From Steinernema hermaphroditum (lineage: Eukaryota > Nematoda > Chromadorea > Rhabditida > Steinernematidae), in the NCBI GenBank assembly GCA_030435675.1, contig CM059622.1:1054001-1118000 (forward strand): 64,000 nt of DNA. Direction: 5' to 3'. The translations under genes were made by a program, and so were the position numbers. Below, one piece after another: positions 22,401-32,275 of the stretch. Position 1 is the first letter of the stretch; the number at the start of each line of letters is the position of its first letter. The notes beneath the pieces were generated by a model that had not been told where the DNA came from, did not search any database, and worked only from the letters and a program-made list of their open reading frames with translations.

Positions 22401-22872
22401 TATCGGCCAAGTTAAGATTAAGTTAAGAATGGGTCACTTTTGCAGCGACTGTTTATTAGCAATGCCTTGGTGCAAGTTGAACCCTTCGTCTACCTCGGCC
22501 AAGAAGTTCGACTCGCGATAAACCATTTGAAACAAGGGGGTCTAAGAATCTGACTGGAACGTCTTCCGATTGGAACGAAGAGTTCTTAAGTCCTGATGCG
22601 CTTGAAAAGAAGACTCTTCAAGCAGTGTATCCATTCAGGACACACCCCCTGAACTAAGGAAGGCTGCCAGCCAGCGTTGAATGGTACGGAGAATGCTCCG
22701 TATCAGGCTCTTGGACAGAAGGGCAAACGAGTGGCTGAGAGGTGTTACGAAGCTGAGAAATGCTCGTCTTCCTTCGGTATTATATGTGTGAGAAGGACAG
22801 ATTTCGTAAATCCTTGGCTAATTTGATTTATCAACGAAAGCTCATCCCACCGGATGTCATTTGAATCTGCAA

Positions 22873-24030
22873 ATGGACACGGTGCCCTACGATTTCGTCG
22901 TCAGTCTGATGCGACTTCAATTGACGACCCCTAACTGCGAGCGCTTGGAGACTGTAAAACAGTAGGGACGGAATTACGGTGTAATAGCTGCCGAAATAGC
23001 GAGGAAGTACGTGCATTGTGAGATAACTGTCCCCGGATTCTTCTCTGACGAACCTCTCTTTTCTGATGGAAAATTCTCGAGTTCGCCTTTGTTTGAACGA
23101 GTTGTAAGCAAACAAAACGTGAATTTCGATTCGATCGCCGGAGCACAAGATGTCCTTTGGTTCTCTGTAACCGCAGAAGAATTGCAAGACGGTGGTGACG
23201 GTTTCACCCGTGATCGATTCCTCAAACTGGTGCGACTCTGTCGATACACTCGATTTCGTCAGCTCGTCATCCGTAACTTTTCCCAAGGACAGCGTAAATT
23301 CCAACTCATTCCTAATGCTACGTCCTTTTTCAACTTGGTCAGTTTGAGGTACAGGAAGGATTGTCCGCTATTTAAAGAAGTTCTCATCACGTTCTTACGT
23401 GCACAGAAGCTGCAACTGTTGAGCATACGTGATTTCGATGCTTCCAACTACTACGATGCACCTGTTCGGGGCTCCGTCCGTCCTTCCGAAAGTCCGCCAC
23501 CAAAATGGCTATGCGATGTTCTTCTGGAGATGTTTTACCAACCTCAGCTTGAACACTTGCAAGCTTACTTCAGTCCGTCTTGGATGACGACTACTTTTTG
23601 CGACATTGTGGTCACGAGATGGATTCAAAGCCCTGGAACGTTCTCTAAAAGGGTCGTCGGCCTCGGTGCTCCTCCGATGATTTTCTTCCAGAAGTACGGC
23701 TTTGCTACCAAAACTCGCCGAACCATTCGATCTCCCAAATTGCAGAGAGCTTTTCATTTGCCGCATCCAAAAGAAAAAGGATGTTTTCTTTCCCTGTATG
23801 TGTTCGTCAGAAACGAACTTGTCCCACGAGAAGACATATCTGACGCAGAGTTCTGTGCGCTTGCTTCCTCCTATTTGTTTCACTTCATTTTCCATCAAGG
23901 GGAAGCTGCTTCATTCTGGAGACACAAACGAAGCACGCCTATCACCAAAGATCTTGTGTGCGTATGTTTTGCTTTCTTATGTGTTTTCCTTATTGTTATT
24001 TGTTCTATAGTTGCGGTAATGCTCCGTTGA
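22873..24030 (+). pseudogene. F-box-like lineage-specific protein with in-frame TAG
   Basis: One continuous frame from ATG 22873 (MDTVPYDFVVSLM) to 24030 is interrupted only by TAG at 22963-22965, after residue 30. Restart of the frame gives a further 350 codons. The MD-x-VP start, the helical repeat-like body (RTRFRQLVIRNF, LLSIRDFDASNYY) and the length match the genes at 32276-33230 and 45552-46385, so it belongs to the same family; the N-terminus resembles a degenerate F-box. The last 30 residues form a hydrophobic helix (CFAFLCVFLIVICSIVAV). Most likely a young pseudogene with one nonsense change; stop readthrough is possible but unsupported. Confidence 0.7.
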
Positions 24031-24048
24031 CATTCCTTGCACAGTGGT

Positions 24049-24081
24049 TTGAAAGGATGCATAATAAATGCATCCTTTCAA
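24049..24081. repeat. Perfect 14-bp inverted repeat
   Basis: TTGAAAGGATGCAT and its exact reverse complement flank a 5-nt loop AATAA. The loop region creates AATAAA on the plus strand, 20 nt after the stop of the F-box-like frame, so a hairpin-held polyadenylation signal is possible. Confidence 0.75.
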
Positions 24082-24099
24082 CGGATGTTTCCTCGTGTC

Positions 24100-24450
24100 A
24101 AGACCCTTCGAACTGTCATTGGAGGTATGTAGGGGTCGTCAAACCTCCAGAAATGCTGATGGAACTCCTCCTTCTCGTGCTGCTGAGGCACAAGGGCTTC
24201 AGACCTCCATCTGCGCAGGAGAGATGGGTTCTTGGTCCGGAAATTGCATCGTCGCTGGCGGTGGTGTCCTCAGAGCGTCAGCTAAAGTCATCAGCGAAGG
24301 TTCTCATTCACCGGGATTCCTAGCGTCGGACATCTTGTTTATCAGCGGTGGTGGGACTATGTCTTCCGGGTGTCCCAATTCCCTCTGGAAGCCGAAAAGG
24401 CGGCGACCGGAGGGACCGACCGCTCGCCATCGCGACACGAGAGAAACCTG
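24100..24450 (-). mobile_element. SINE-like family 2, truncated copy
   Basis: GATTCCTAGCGTCGGACATC, GGTGGTGGGACTA, GGGTGTCCCAATTCCCTCTG and ACCGGAGGGACCGACCGCTC occur in the order seen at 44490-45006. The (ACTCGTAA) tail side is absent, and no target duplication was found. Confidence 0.7.
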
Positions 24451-25147
24451 GCAAATTCTTAATTGGTACCAAATTGGTTTATGGGAGCGGGGACCGTCGT
24501 GAGAATTCGTCGGTGGACCAGTCTTTGAGGACTAACCCGGCTCATTTTTTTCATAATCAAGACCACATTAAATTTTTATCGTCTCTTCACACTTAAAGAG
24601 AACGAAATAAGAGGAAAGGATCTTGACGGATATGATTCAAACAGTCATTTTCAGTTAGGAGGACTACACTAACCCTTTTACACATGAAGAAACATGACGG
24701 AAACCACATTACTTCATTTTGTCCAGGCAAGCCTGCAAATTCGAGCGAACAGCTTTGCACACTGAAAAACCGGTTTCGTATTTTGGGTTGTTTACCCGCT
24801 TGCATTCTTAAGGGTTCAATGACCGTTCGTTGAATTGCGTTCCGGAACACATTCGCTCTCGGAGAGAACCATCGTTCTCGGAATCGCTTTGTATGCTTGA
24901 AGTAGCAACGTCTCAGATCACTCGCCTTTTTTTGGCGCGCACCCAGTGGAAGTGCCCACGAATTTAGGTGTGAAAGTTTGGAGTGGAGGCGAAAACGGCC
25001 GTCGGCGTCTTCTCTTCGGTGAGGTGCCTTTCAAGGCCAAGGTCGCCGTCGGCAGTGAGAGGCTTGAGGCTTGAAAACAACATCGAAGGGTCATACGCAA
25101 TGAGTGCTCAAAACTAAGGGATTGCAATGGTGTTTAGATTGTAATCT
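24451..25147. other. Intergenic DNA, nothing recognised
   Basis: Short open frames on both strands, none with domain signals. Ends at the tRNA-like flank of SKP1-like copy 1. Confidence 0.4.
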
Positions 25148-25215
25148 AGTGAGTCATTCAGGTCAACCCTGATTACAAATTGACAGGAAGTGGGTTCGTG
25201 CCAAGATCGCTCATT
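25148..25215 (+). repeat. tRNA-like relic in the 5' flank of SKP1-like copy 1
   Basis: AGTGAGT at the start can pair with GCTCATT at the end as a 7-bp acceptor-like stem with G-T pairs, and GTGGGTTCGTGCC resembles box B. The anticodon arm does not fold well. The same block lies upstream of copies 2 (28303-28374) and 5 (49687-49754). Confidence 0.4.
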
Positions 25216-25414
25216 TATTAACTAAAAACAATAGTCAAACCGAACCAGGGAACTCCTTGTCTTTTTATGAACAGAGATGTCCCAAACCGCTGCTTTTTTC
25301 TATGAGATGCCTTCCGGTTTTGCAATGCAAAATGAGTTTGAAGGCATCACCGTGAATCCCGTAAATAGGTGGCTTCAGCCACACATCGTCACCAGATACA
25401 TCCCATCGACCGCC

Positions 25415-26059
25415 ATGGCCTCGACCTCCGCCGAATCCGCCGTCCCTGTCGAGTCAGTTCCCGTTGAGGGCAACCTGAAGCTGCGCTCTCTGGACGACAA
25501 GGAGTTCCTCTTTCCGCTCAAAGACGTCAAGAAGGCGGCGATGCTGCAGACGATGATCGCGGACCTGGGCCTCGACTCGGAGGAGGCGATGGAGAGCCAG
25601 CCGGTACCGCTGCCGTCCGTGGGTGGCGACGCCCTCCAGTGCATCGTTGAGTGGTGCCGGCTGCACGCCGACGAGGCGCCGCGCTCCGACGAGGACCGTC
25701 AGATCCACCGCTTCAACCGGAACGTTGCCAAGGAGGACGTCGAGCTCTTCGACCAGCAGAATCCGCGCAAGAAGCTGGCCGATGTCATCAACGCCGCCTA
25801 CTTCCTTGACATGCCCGACCTGATCGACGCTCTGGTGAAGTACACGGCCAACAACCTGGAGGGCAAGACGGCCGAGGAGATGTCCTCGTGGCTGGAGATT
25901 CCCCTCAAGAAGGACGAGCGCAAAACCGCCGCCGATGACCAAGGCGACGACGACGACGATGGACAGTCGGCCGAGAAGCGGGAGCGTACAGACGCCGACC
26001 AGCCTGGAACATCGCAACAGGCCCGGGAAGGAGCCGGGGAGGGCAGTGCTCCAGCATAA
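25415..26059 (+). CDS. SKP1-like protein, copy 1
   Basis: Intronless, 214 aa. N-terminal POZ-type fold (LKLRSLDDKEFLFPLKDVKK, VPLPSVGGDALQCIVEWC) and the C-terminal SKP1 helices (KLADVINAAYFLDMPDLIDA, VKYTANNLEGKTAEEMSSWL) are clear. The F-box-contacting end of canonical SKP1 (NDFTEEEE, WCEEK) is replaced by KKDERKTAADDQGDDDDD and a Ser/Gln/Glu tail. In SCF ligases SKP1 joins cullin-1 to F-box proteins. The frame is open 46 codons upstream (MSQTAAFFYEMPSGF), but the start MASTSAES is shared by all five copies and is preferred. The stop is TAA, three codons earlier than in copies 2 and 4. Confidence 0.9.
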   Translation: MASTSAESAVPVESVPVEGNLKLRSLDDKEFLFPLKDVKKAAMLQTMIADLGLDSEEAMESQPVPLPSVGGDALQCIVEWCRLHADEAPRSDEDRQIHRFNRNVAKEDVELFDQQNPRKKLADVINAAYFLDMPDLIDALVKYTANNLEGKTAEEMSSWLEIPLKKDERKTAADDQGDDDDDGQSAEKRERTDADQPGTSQQAREGAGEGSAPA

Positions 26060-26361
26060 GAAGAATAGGAGATGTCGATTGATTAGGTCTTGAGATGATT
26101 TCAACTATATGTGTACACGTTAAAAACATAAATTTATGTACGAGAATTATACATTTGGGTCCCTGTGCAAACCAAAACACTAGAATAGGCTGCGTTTGTC
26201 TTAGAAGTCCGTTGTCAACTTCAGCGTTGCTCTCAACATCAGTGATGAAAAGAGAAGTCACTTCGATGTTTGGAATTGCGACCAGAGTCCAAGTTACCAG
26301 AGTCCGAGGCCCCCTCCATTGCTTGTTTCGGCACGCCACTACAGTTCTACCCCACTGAAGT

Positions 26362-26367
26362 TTTATT
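26362..26367 (-). promoter_or_regulatory. Polyadenylation signal AATAAA of the annexin gene
   Basis: Minus-strand AATAAA about 78 nt after the annexin stop at 26445. Confidence 0.6.
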
Positions 26368-26444
26368 GCTCAAACGAAAAACAAATAAAGTGTTTACACA
26401 TGAACGGGAAAAGAGAGTAAACTCAACTGGGCGGAACTGTCTTC

Positions 26445-27633
26445 TTAGTTTCCACGCACAAGTGCGATGAGTCCGTCCTTGTAGGAACCCGAGCAGTCTC
26501 CTTTGATCATCGCTTCCAGGCTCGTGTTAAACATCCGATGGAACTCCTCCCGAATGTCAGCCATATCCACTTCAGCGCGAGTCACGCAGATGCGAATGAG
26601 ATCGTTGTCCCGAGTTCCCATGCCCTAGGAACAGCCCTATCTGCCAGAACTGTTTGCGAGAGTCCTACCTTCATGGAGTCGTACAGGGCCTTGGCGAAGA
26701 AGGCAGGTTTGTTGCGTACACACTGGACAACGGCCATCAAACCATCGCGGATATCTCCGGAGAATTCGGCTTCAATTGCCTTCTCGATGGGATGACCAAT
26801 CACCTTTTCATATTCGGCAAAGACCAAACGAAGCTGCACGTAGTTTTGGGCGGCGAGAATTGCGTTGAAGCAGCTCTGAAAGGAGGACGATCAGCTCATA
26901 CAATACATGAGACCAATCGCACCTCGTCGGTTCCGAGTCGCTGCTCTCCGGCGCGATAGAGCGCCCTGGCATCCTGGTTGGCCTTCAGAGGATCGGTGTG
27001 GAAGGTTTCGTCGCGACCGGCGGCGCAGAACGAAACGAGGAGACGCTGAAAGCAGCCGCTGGTTTCTCCTACAAGATCGCCTTCCAAATCCTTTCCATAC
27101 AGCTGCCTGAAATCGGATTAACGTAGTCCAAGAAAACAGCAAGGTAAGTCTACCTATAGGCAGTTTTTAGCTCAACGATTTGAGCATTTGTGCGCGAGCA
27201 CATCACCTCAATAAGCACGGACTCCTTTGTTCCCAGGCCCTAGAAAAGTCATGGTTGGGACAGAACAATAGATAGAGATATAATCTCACTTGCATGGCCT
27301 TTCTAAGTTGCTGGGCATCGTACACGGCCGGAGGCTGCATGAGAGCAATGATGAGATCTTCAAAATCCCCACTCAACTCTGACTTCAGGTCGCCGATGAG
27401 ATCTTTGCCATAGAGTGTCTTGAAAGACCGGGCGATCTCTTGGCGCTGAGCATTAGTGCGCGAGCACAGAACCGCAATCACTTTGCTCTTGTCGCACCCG
27501 AAACCCTTCATGGCCTAAGCAATCCAATGGGCATGAGGCAAAACAGTGACAAGAATACCTTGCGGAGCGCCTCCGCGTCAGCATTGGCGCTGAAGTTGGC
27601 GGCTGGAGTCACAGATGGGCGTCCGTACGACAT
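26445..27633 (-). CDS. Annexin
   Basis: Six minus-strand exons, 27633-27559, 27514-27290, 27239-27154, 27106-26923, 26875-26669 and 26624-26445, give 318 aa, the usual annexin core size. Four annexin repeats are visible. Type II calcium sites of the G-x-GT kind are present in repeat 2 (GLGTKES), repeat 3 (RLGTDES) and repeat 4 (GMGTRDND); repeat 1 has GFGCDKS, a weaker version. Each repeat carries the R-T/A-N-A-Q or similar helix and a GD-L/FSGD type turn. Annexins bind acidic phospholipids in a calcium-dependent way at membranes. The N-terminal tail is short (about 25 aa, MSYGRPSVTPAANFSA), as in C. elegans nex-1. Confidence 0.95.
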
Positions 27634-27967
27634 CGAAGAAACTTTTGAAAGAATACAAATCAAACACTTCGAAGAGGAATACAAAAGCCGCACCTCTTTT
27701 CGCGAAGCTACTGGCAAAAACCGATCGATCACACTTTTCTAGGCAAACACAAACTAAAATGGATGAATCATCGATTCAGTGGGAGAGAGTGAGGACGCGC
27801 CGCCCGATGGCGACACGTAAACAACACGCCGCAGCGATTACAAGAGGGTTGCGAAAGATGGCGCCAGCATATGGCACGTGTGGCAATAACGAGTTTTTCG
27901 CCGATAGCATCCTGCTGTGAGAGTCATCGGTTCTCTGTGCCGAACTGCTGGAAATGAAAAAGCTCAC
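27634..27967. other. Annexin upstream region
   Basis: Promoter side of the annexin gene. No separate gene supported; short frames on both strands are chance. Confidence 0.4.
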
Positions 27968-28200
27968 CTTGTTTAGGGTTCATAGGCATCTGATAGGACG
28001 GATACGTGGACTGTTTGGACTGCACTGAATGGTGTGGCATTCCACATCCACTTAGAGGTTGATATGGCTTGTAAGGGCGGCTGACTGGAAGGGTACCCAG
28101 CGTGCTTTGGGTGGCCCATTCCCTGGGTTAGTGCAAAACCCGACTGCGGAGAATGGGGTGCATGGGTGGGCTGACTGGGGAAGGCGAATCTGATGTTCCC
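27968..28200 (-). pseudogene. Pro/Gln/Tyr/Gly-rich segment with a frameshift, upstream of annexin
   Basis: On the minus strand one frame reads FPSQPTHAPHSPQSGF ... GYPSSQPP and another continues KPYQPLSGCGMPHH ... STYPSYQMPMNPKQ up to a donor GTGAGC. A single extra T near 28079 separates the frames. Such composition is typical of long N-terminal tails of annexins A7/A11 and nematode nex-2 type. It could be a decayed alternative first exon. Low confidence. Confidence 0.35.
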
Positions 28201-28302
28201 AGTGGGATATTCGATGTTCGCTCAAGAACAATTCGTCTCTGTTAAAGGTAAAGATGTGCACATTTTGAAAAAAAGGGTATTGTAATCTGTATATTGTAAT
28301 CT

Positions 28303-28374
28303 AATGAGTTATTGAGATCAACCCTAACTGATTACAGCTTGAGAGGTAGTGGGTTCGAGCCAACATCGCTCATT
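28303..28374 (+). repeat. tRNA-like relic in the 5' flank of SKP1-like copy 2
   Basis: 72 nt; AATGAGT pairs with GCTCATT as a 7-bp stem, and GTGGGTTCGAGCC resembles a T arm with box B. Better preserved than the block at 25148-25215. Confidence 0.42.
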
Positions 28375-28588
28375 TCTTGACCAAAAAATACTTAAAAACG
28401 TATGAACTGGGCAACTCCTCGTCTTTTGTGAGCAAAGATTCTCCAGAATCACTGCATATTCTCTATGCAATGCCTTCGGACGTTGCAATGCAAAGTGAAT
28501 GGGAACGCATCACTGCGAATCCCGTAAATAAATGGCTTCAGCCACACATCGCCACCAGATCCATCCCTGTCCTCTTCCATCGACCGTC

Positions 28589-29242
28589 ATGGCCTCGACC
28601 TCCGCCGAATCCGCCGTCCCTGTCGAGTCGGTTCCCGTTGAGGGAAACCTGAAGCTGCTCTCTTTGGACGACAAGGAGTTCCTCTTTCCGCTCAAAGACG
28701 TCAAGAAGGCGGCGATGCTGCAGACGATGATCGCCGACCTGGGCCTCGACTCAGAGGAGGCGATGGAGAGCCAGCCAGTGCCGCTGCCGTCGGTGGGTGG
28801 CGACGCCCTCGAGTGCATCGTTGAGTGGTGCCGGCTGCACGCCGACGAGGCGCCGCGCTCCGACGAGGACCGTCAGATCCACCGCTTCAACCGGAACGTC
28901 GCCAAGGAGGACGTCGAGCTCTTCGACCAACAGAATCCGCGCAAGAAGCTGGCCGACGTCATCAACGCCGCCTATTTCCTCGACATGCCCGACCTGATCG
29001 ACGCTCTGGTGAAGTACACGGCCAACAACTTGGAGGGCAAGACGGCCGAGGAGATGTCTTCGTGGCTGGAGATCCCCCTCAAGAAGGATGAGCGCAAAAC
29101 CGCCGCCGACGACCAAGGCGACGACGACGACGATGGACAGTCGGCCGAGAAGCGGGAGCGCACAGACGTCGACCAGCCTGGAACATCGCAGCAGGCCCAG
29201 GAAGGAGCCGGGGAGGGCAGTGCTCCAGCACAAGAAGAATAG
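28589..29242 (+). CDS. SKP1-like protein, copy 2
   Basis: Intronless, 217 aa, nearly identical to copy 1 across the POZ and SKP1 C-terminal folds, ending SAPAQEE. It reads LKLLSLDD where other copies have LKLRSLDD, and VDQPGTSQQAQE in the tail. The upstream leader is related to that of copies 1, 3 and 5 but has a different frame relation, so the extended N-terminus of copy 1 does not exist here; this supports MASTSAES as the true start. Expected to bind cullin-1 through the POZ face; F-box binding is uncertain because the C-terminal helix differs from canonical SKP1. Confidence 0.9.
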   Translation: MASTSAESAVPVESVPVEGNLKLLSLDDKEFLFPLKDVKKAAMLQTMIADLGLDSEEAMESQPVPLPSVGGDALECIVEWCRLHADEAPRSDEDRQIHRFNRNVAKEDVELFDQQNPRKKLADVINAAYFLDMPDLIDALVKYTANNLEGKTAEEMSSWLEIPLKKDERKTAADDQGDDDDDGQSAEKRERTDVDQPGTSQQAQEGAGEGSAPAQEE

Positions 29243-29525
29243 AAGGCGTCGTTTGATTATGTCTTGAGATGATTTCAACTATGTGTATACGATAAATTTA
29301 TGTACAAGCATAATGGAATTGGGTCCTTTTTGGGTGTTGGATCTCTATTTTAATCATGAACACACTGAAAACAATTAGAACCCAAAAAACACACCACCCA
29401 AGCGACAGAGAAATGACGTCACAGACGTCGCATTGCGCTCTGTTGTGCAATCGATTCGCTTCCTCTATTTGAGTGAACGACGTGTTTTCAATGTTTTCAT
29501 TTTGAGCGTTCGTCATCGGTCAATA

Positions 29526-31805
29526 ATGGCGTCTCCTCTTGTGGCCAGATTCTGCCGGATTACTCGGGCCGAGGGTCCACTTGCCCAAGGCTACTTGAAT
29601 GCGAACTACGGCGACTTAAACGTATGACCTATTTGATCTTTCTGGACTTAGTAGGTGATTTTCAGGGCGCTCTCAGCGATTTCTACTTAATGGAACGAAG
29701 CACTTTTATAAATGTTGATGAGCTTAAGAAGGTATGAGAGCTGTTGGTTTAAAGTTTGGTCCTTAAAGTCAGCAGTACCCTTTTTCTGCGGGTTTGGCAC
29801 TAGCTCCCCGAAATTTAGGTCATGTTTTGCCATTTTTTCAGAGTTCAGAAACCGCTTTCCTTTCGTCTGCTTGCAGAACGAGTTTACGCTTTAGGTCATC
29901 CACCATATTTCGAAGTTCTTAATTCCGGACCTCGGTGGAAAATCTCTTGTATTACAGTCAAAAAAGGACAAAGACTGACAATAATACCGTATATTTTGTG
30001 GCGTCAGGGACATCGCCTTCGGAGACCTTACAAGTACAGAGGTCAAAATCAACTATGACATACATCTGAAACTCCTTATTCATGGATAAAACCTTTCAGG
30101 CTTTGCAAAACTCTGCCATGTCTATTTCCCTTGCCCAAATTCAGCCGAATCGGCATGTGACAGTTTGGAGGCTCTCCTTGTTAGTGTGTGACAGAAGAGG
30201 ATCTTAAGCTTAAGCGCCTAACTTTGTCATACATTCACCAAATGTTGATTGCAGGCTGGATTAAACTATAAAATGCCCATCACTACAACGCCTTCTTTCG
30301 ACGGCCCTCTTGTGAATAGCAAGCTTGTGGAAGTTCTTCTACCTTATGTGGAACACCATCTGAGGAAATCCGCCTCCTCTTCCCTCTCCCCGAGAGAACA
30401 ACTAGTCGTTTACATCGCAGCCATGAGTGAAAAAGGAAATCTCTTCGAATTGGCGAAACGCTTTCGCATCTCCTATCGACTGGTTATGCCGACCGTTCTG
30501 GAAGTCAGCTCAGTCATCAATTCCATTTTCTCCCTTCCACAGCTCACCAAAGAGAAGCTGCGAGAAGTGGCCAAGGAATTCGAGAAGCGCACTGGTTTCC
30601 CTCGAATCGTCGGCTATTTGGGAGCGTGGAGTGGCATGGTGCTCATATGTGACGTGGACGGAAAGGTGATCGCCGTGGAGGATAGTTCCAGTTACTGGGT
30701 GAGCTTTAAGTATCAACACAGCAGCAATGCCAAGAATGCCAGTGATTATTATGGTAGTCTAACCAAACTTTCCAATGCGTAACAAAGCGTTAAGGAGGTG
30801 AATCAGAAGAAGAAGTCCAGTTGCGCGTCCCATCTCAGCCGGTCGTGCTAGAAGTCCGTCCGGTTGTGAACATCACACGCTTCTTTCGGGAGTTAAGCAC
30901 CACAAAACTCAATCAGCTTTTTGACGCATATCAGAGTCGGACGGAATTTCCAAGATACTCGGGTGATTGGCCGTTTGCTGTGGGATCTCAAGTGGGCAGG
31001 CACATGGTTGTTCTCCGAGAGGAATGGTCACACTGGGTGAGCTTCTAGAAGTGGGTAGTGCATAGACGTTTCTGTAGACACTCAAAAAGCCTTACATCCC
31101 TACTCTTCCAAATTAGCATTAGGGAGGGACTAAGATCCGTTTCTCGGCAACACTCTCAACCAGTGATGCCGATCGAGTCCGAAATCTAATCGAATCCGGA
31201 TTCTTCGAGACTCTAGCCTGTCCTACCTAACATCTTATATGAAATACCCGCCTATCCATAACTAATGATGTTACTTTAAAATGGTTTAGGTCGTTCGCTC
31301 TATCGAAAACCTGGCTCATCTCCTCCCTGATCCTGAGCCTCTTCGGCCATCTGCACCAAAAGACAAAATCGCCTTTCGCTTCCTTTCAGCTGGATGCACG
31401 AGGCACAACTTAACGTTCATACCCTACTCGCCTGGCTATAAATGCAAGCTGTCCAGTAAGGAAAATCATTTCAATACGATCGTCAATGGGTAACCCCATG
31501 CCTTTTTTATTATACTTAAATTTTCTTTAAGAATTCTGCACGAGCAAGAAGATAGGATACACCTGCTGAACGCGATGTTTCCAACTCACACCAAGCATAT
31601 ACAAAGGTCGCACTACAAAGACGTCCTATTGAGCTACATACATGTTTATAATCTCATGAGGGGAAATCCGAAGTGCTTCCACCCCTATGTGGATAGGTAC
31701 AATATTCCGGCGAGGCGATGGTACAGCTCTTACTATGCCACTCCCAAGGACCCTGAGGCGGACAAGATTGCGGAGTACCTATACGAAAAGAAAAGCAGAA
31801 CATAA
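29526..31805 (+). CDS. Harbinger-transposase-derived protein with UBA-like N-terminus
   Basis: Six exons, 29526-29621, 29666-29731, 30255-30698, 30839-31036, 31290-31489 and 31532-31805, join in phase to 425 aa. Residues 1-54 (LVARFCRITRAEGPLAQGYL, GDLNGALSDFYL) look like a three-helix UBA-type module. Residues about 80-200 match the N-terminal part of Harbinger/HARBI1 transposases: SPREQLVVYIAAMSEKGNLF, LAKRFRISYRLVMPTVLEVS, VAKEFEKRTGFPRIVGYLG. The expected DDE residues are not seen. Exon 4 repeats the end of exon 3 (TGFPRIVGYL...SSYW versus TEFPRYSGDW...WSHW), and both end in TGG before GTGAGC. Probably a domesticated transposase; role unknown. A trans-splice start at 30255 (first ATG 30273) is an alternative. 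Confidence 0.65.
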
Positions 31806-31844
31806 GGATTGTTTGTTTTGCAATTTGTCGTGAAGTACAGTACC

Positions 31845-31850
31845 AATAAA
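31845..31850 (+). promoter_or_regulatory. Polyadenylation signal AATAAA of the Harbinger-derived gene
   Basis: AATAAA 40 nt after the stop at 31805. Confidence 0.65.
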
Positions 31851-32275
31851 GGAATCACACAGTTGGAACACTGCTTTTCGGATGGAAACACTAATGGCCC
31901 TACGGGTGGCAAGAATGGTGGTCACAAAACAGGCGAAAAATGACTCAAAAACTGCACAGAAGCATCCCTTGGCATTCCCAGAGACATGTTGCTACTGGAG
32001 CGGATGGCCTATGGGTCTCGAAGGCATAGGGGCAGTGAATCCGATGCTTATTGCCATATTCACAAGAACACCCACCAGCCAAAATCTCTCCTCCAGATCT
32101 GGTGGAAGACGGTCTTCTAATATGTATATATGCATCAAAGACTTAGATGGTAAATCTCCTATGTTCATGTTCAAATTCGATCCTGTCGTATCTCAAGATG
32201 TGATACATTCACGCATTAAAATATCGGCGCGATTTGGATCAGTCAAGACGGTTCAGGGCGTGGAACTTTTCGGCC
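31851..32275. other. Intergenic DNA upstream of the F-box-like gene
   Basis: An open frame runs through 31882-32433 on the plus strand but shows no family resemblance and overlaps the better supported F-box-like start at 32276 in another frame. Treated as promoter region. Confidence 0.4.

Noticed and set aside
22831..23304. Minus-strand 157-codon frame
   Set aside because: Lies antisense to the F-box-like gene, which has a shared family start and a longer coherent frame.
24593..25127. Minus-strand frames upstream of SKP1-like copy 1
   Set aside because: Short, no motif, no splice support.
25454..26104. Long open frames antisense to the SKP1-like genes (also at 28751-29278, 39099-39635, 43641-44417)
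   Set aside because: They mirror the GC-rich codon pattern of the sense genes, have Arg/Leu/Val-rich nonsense composition and no domain.
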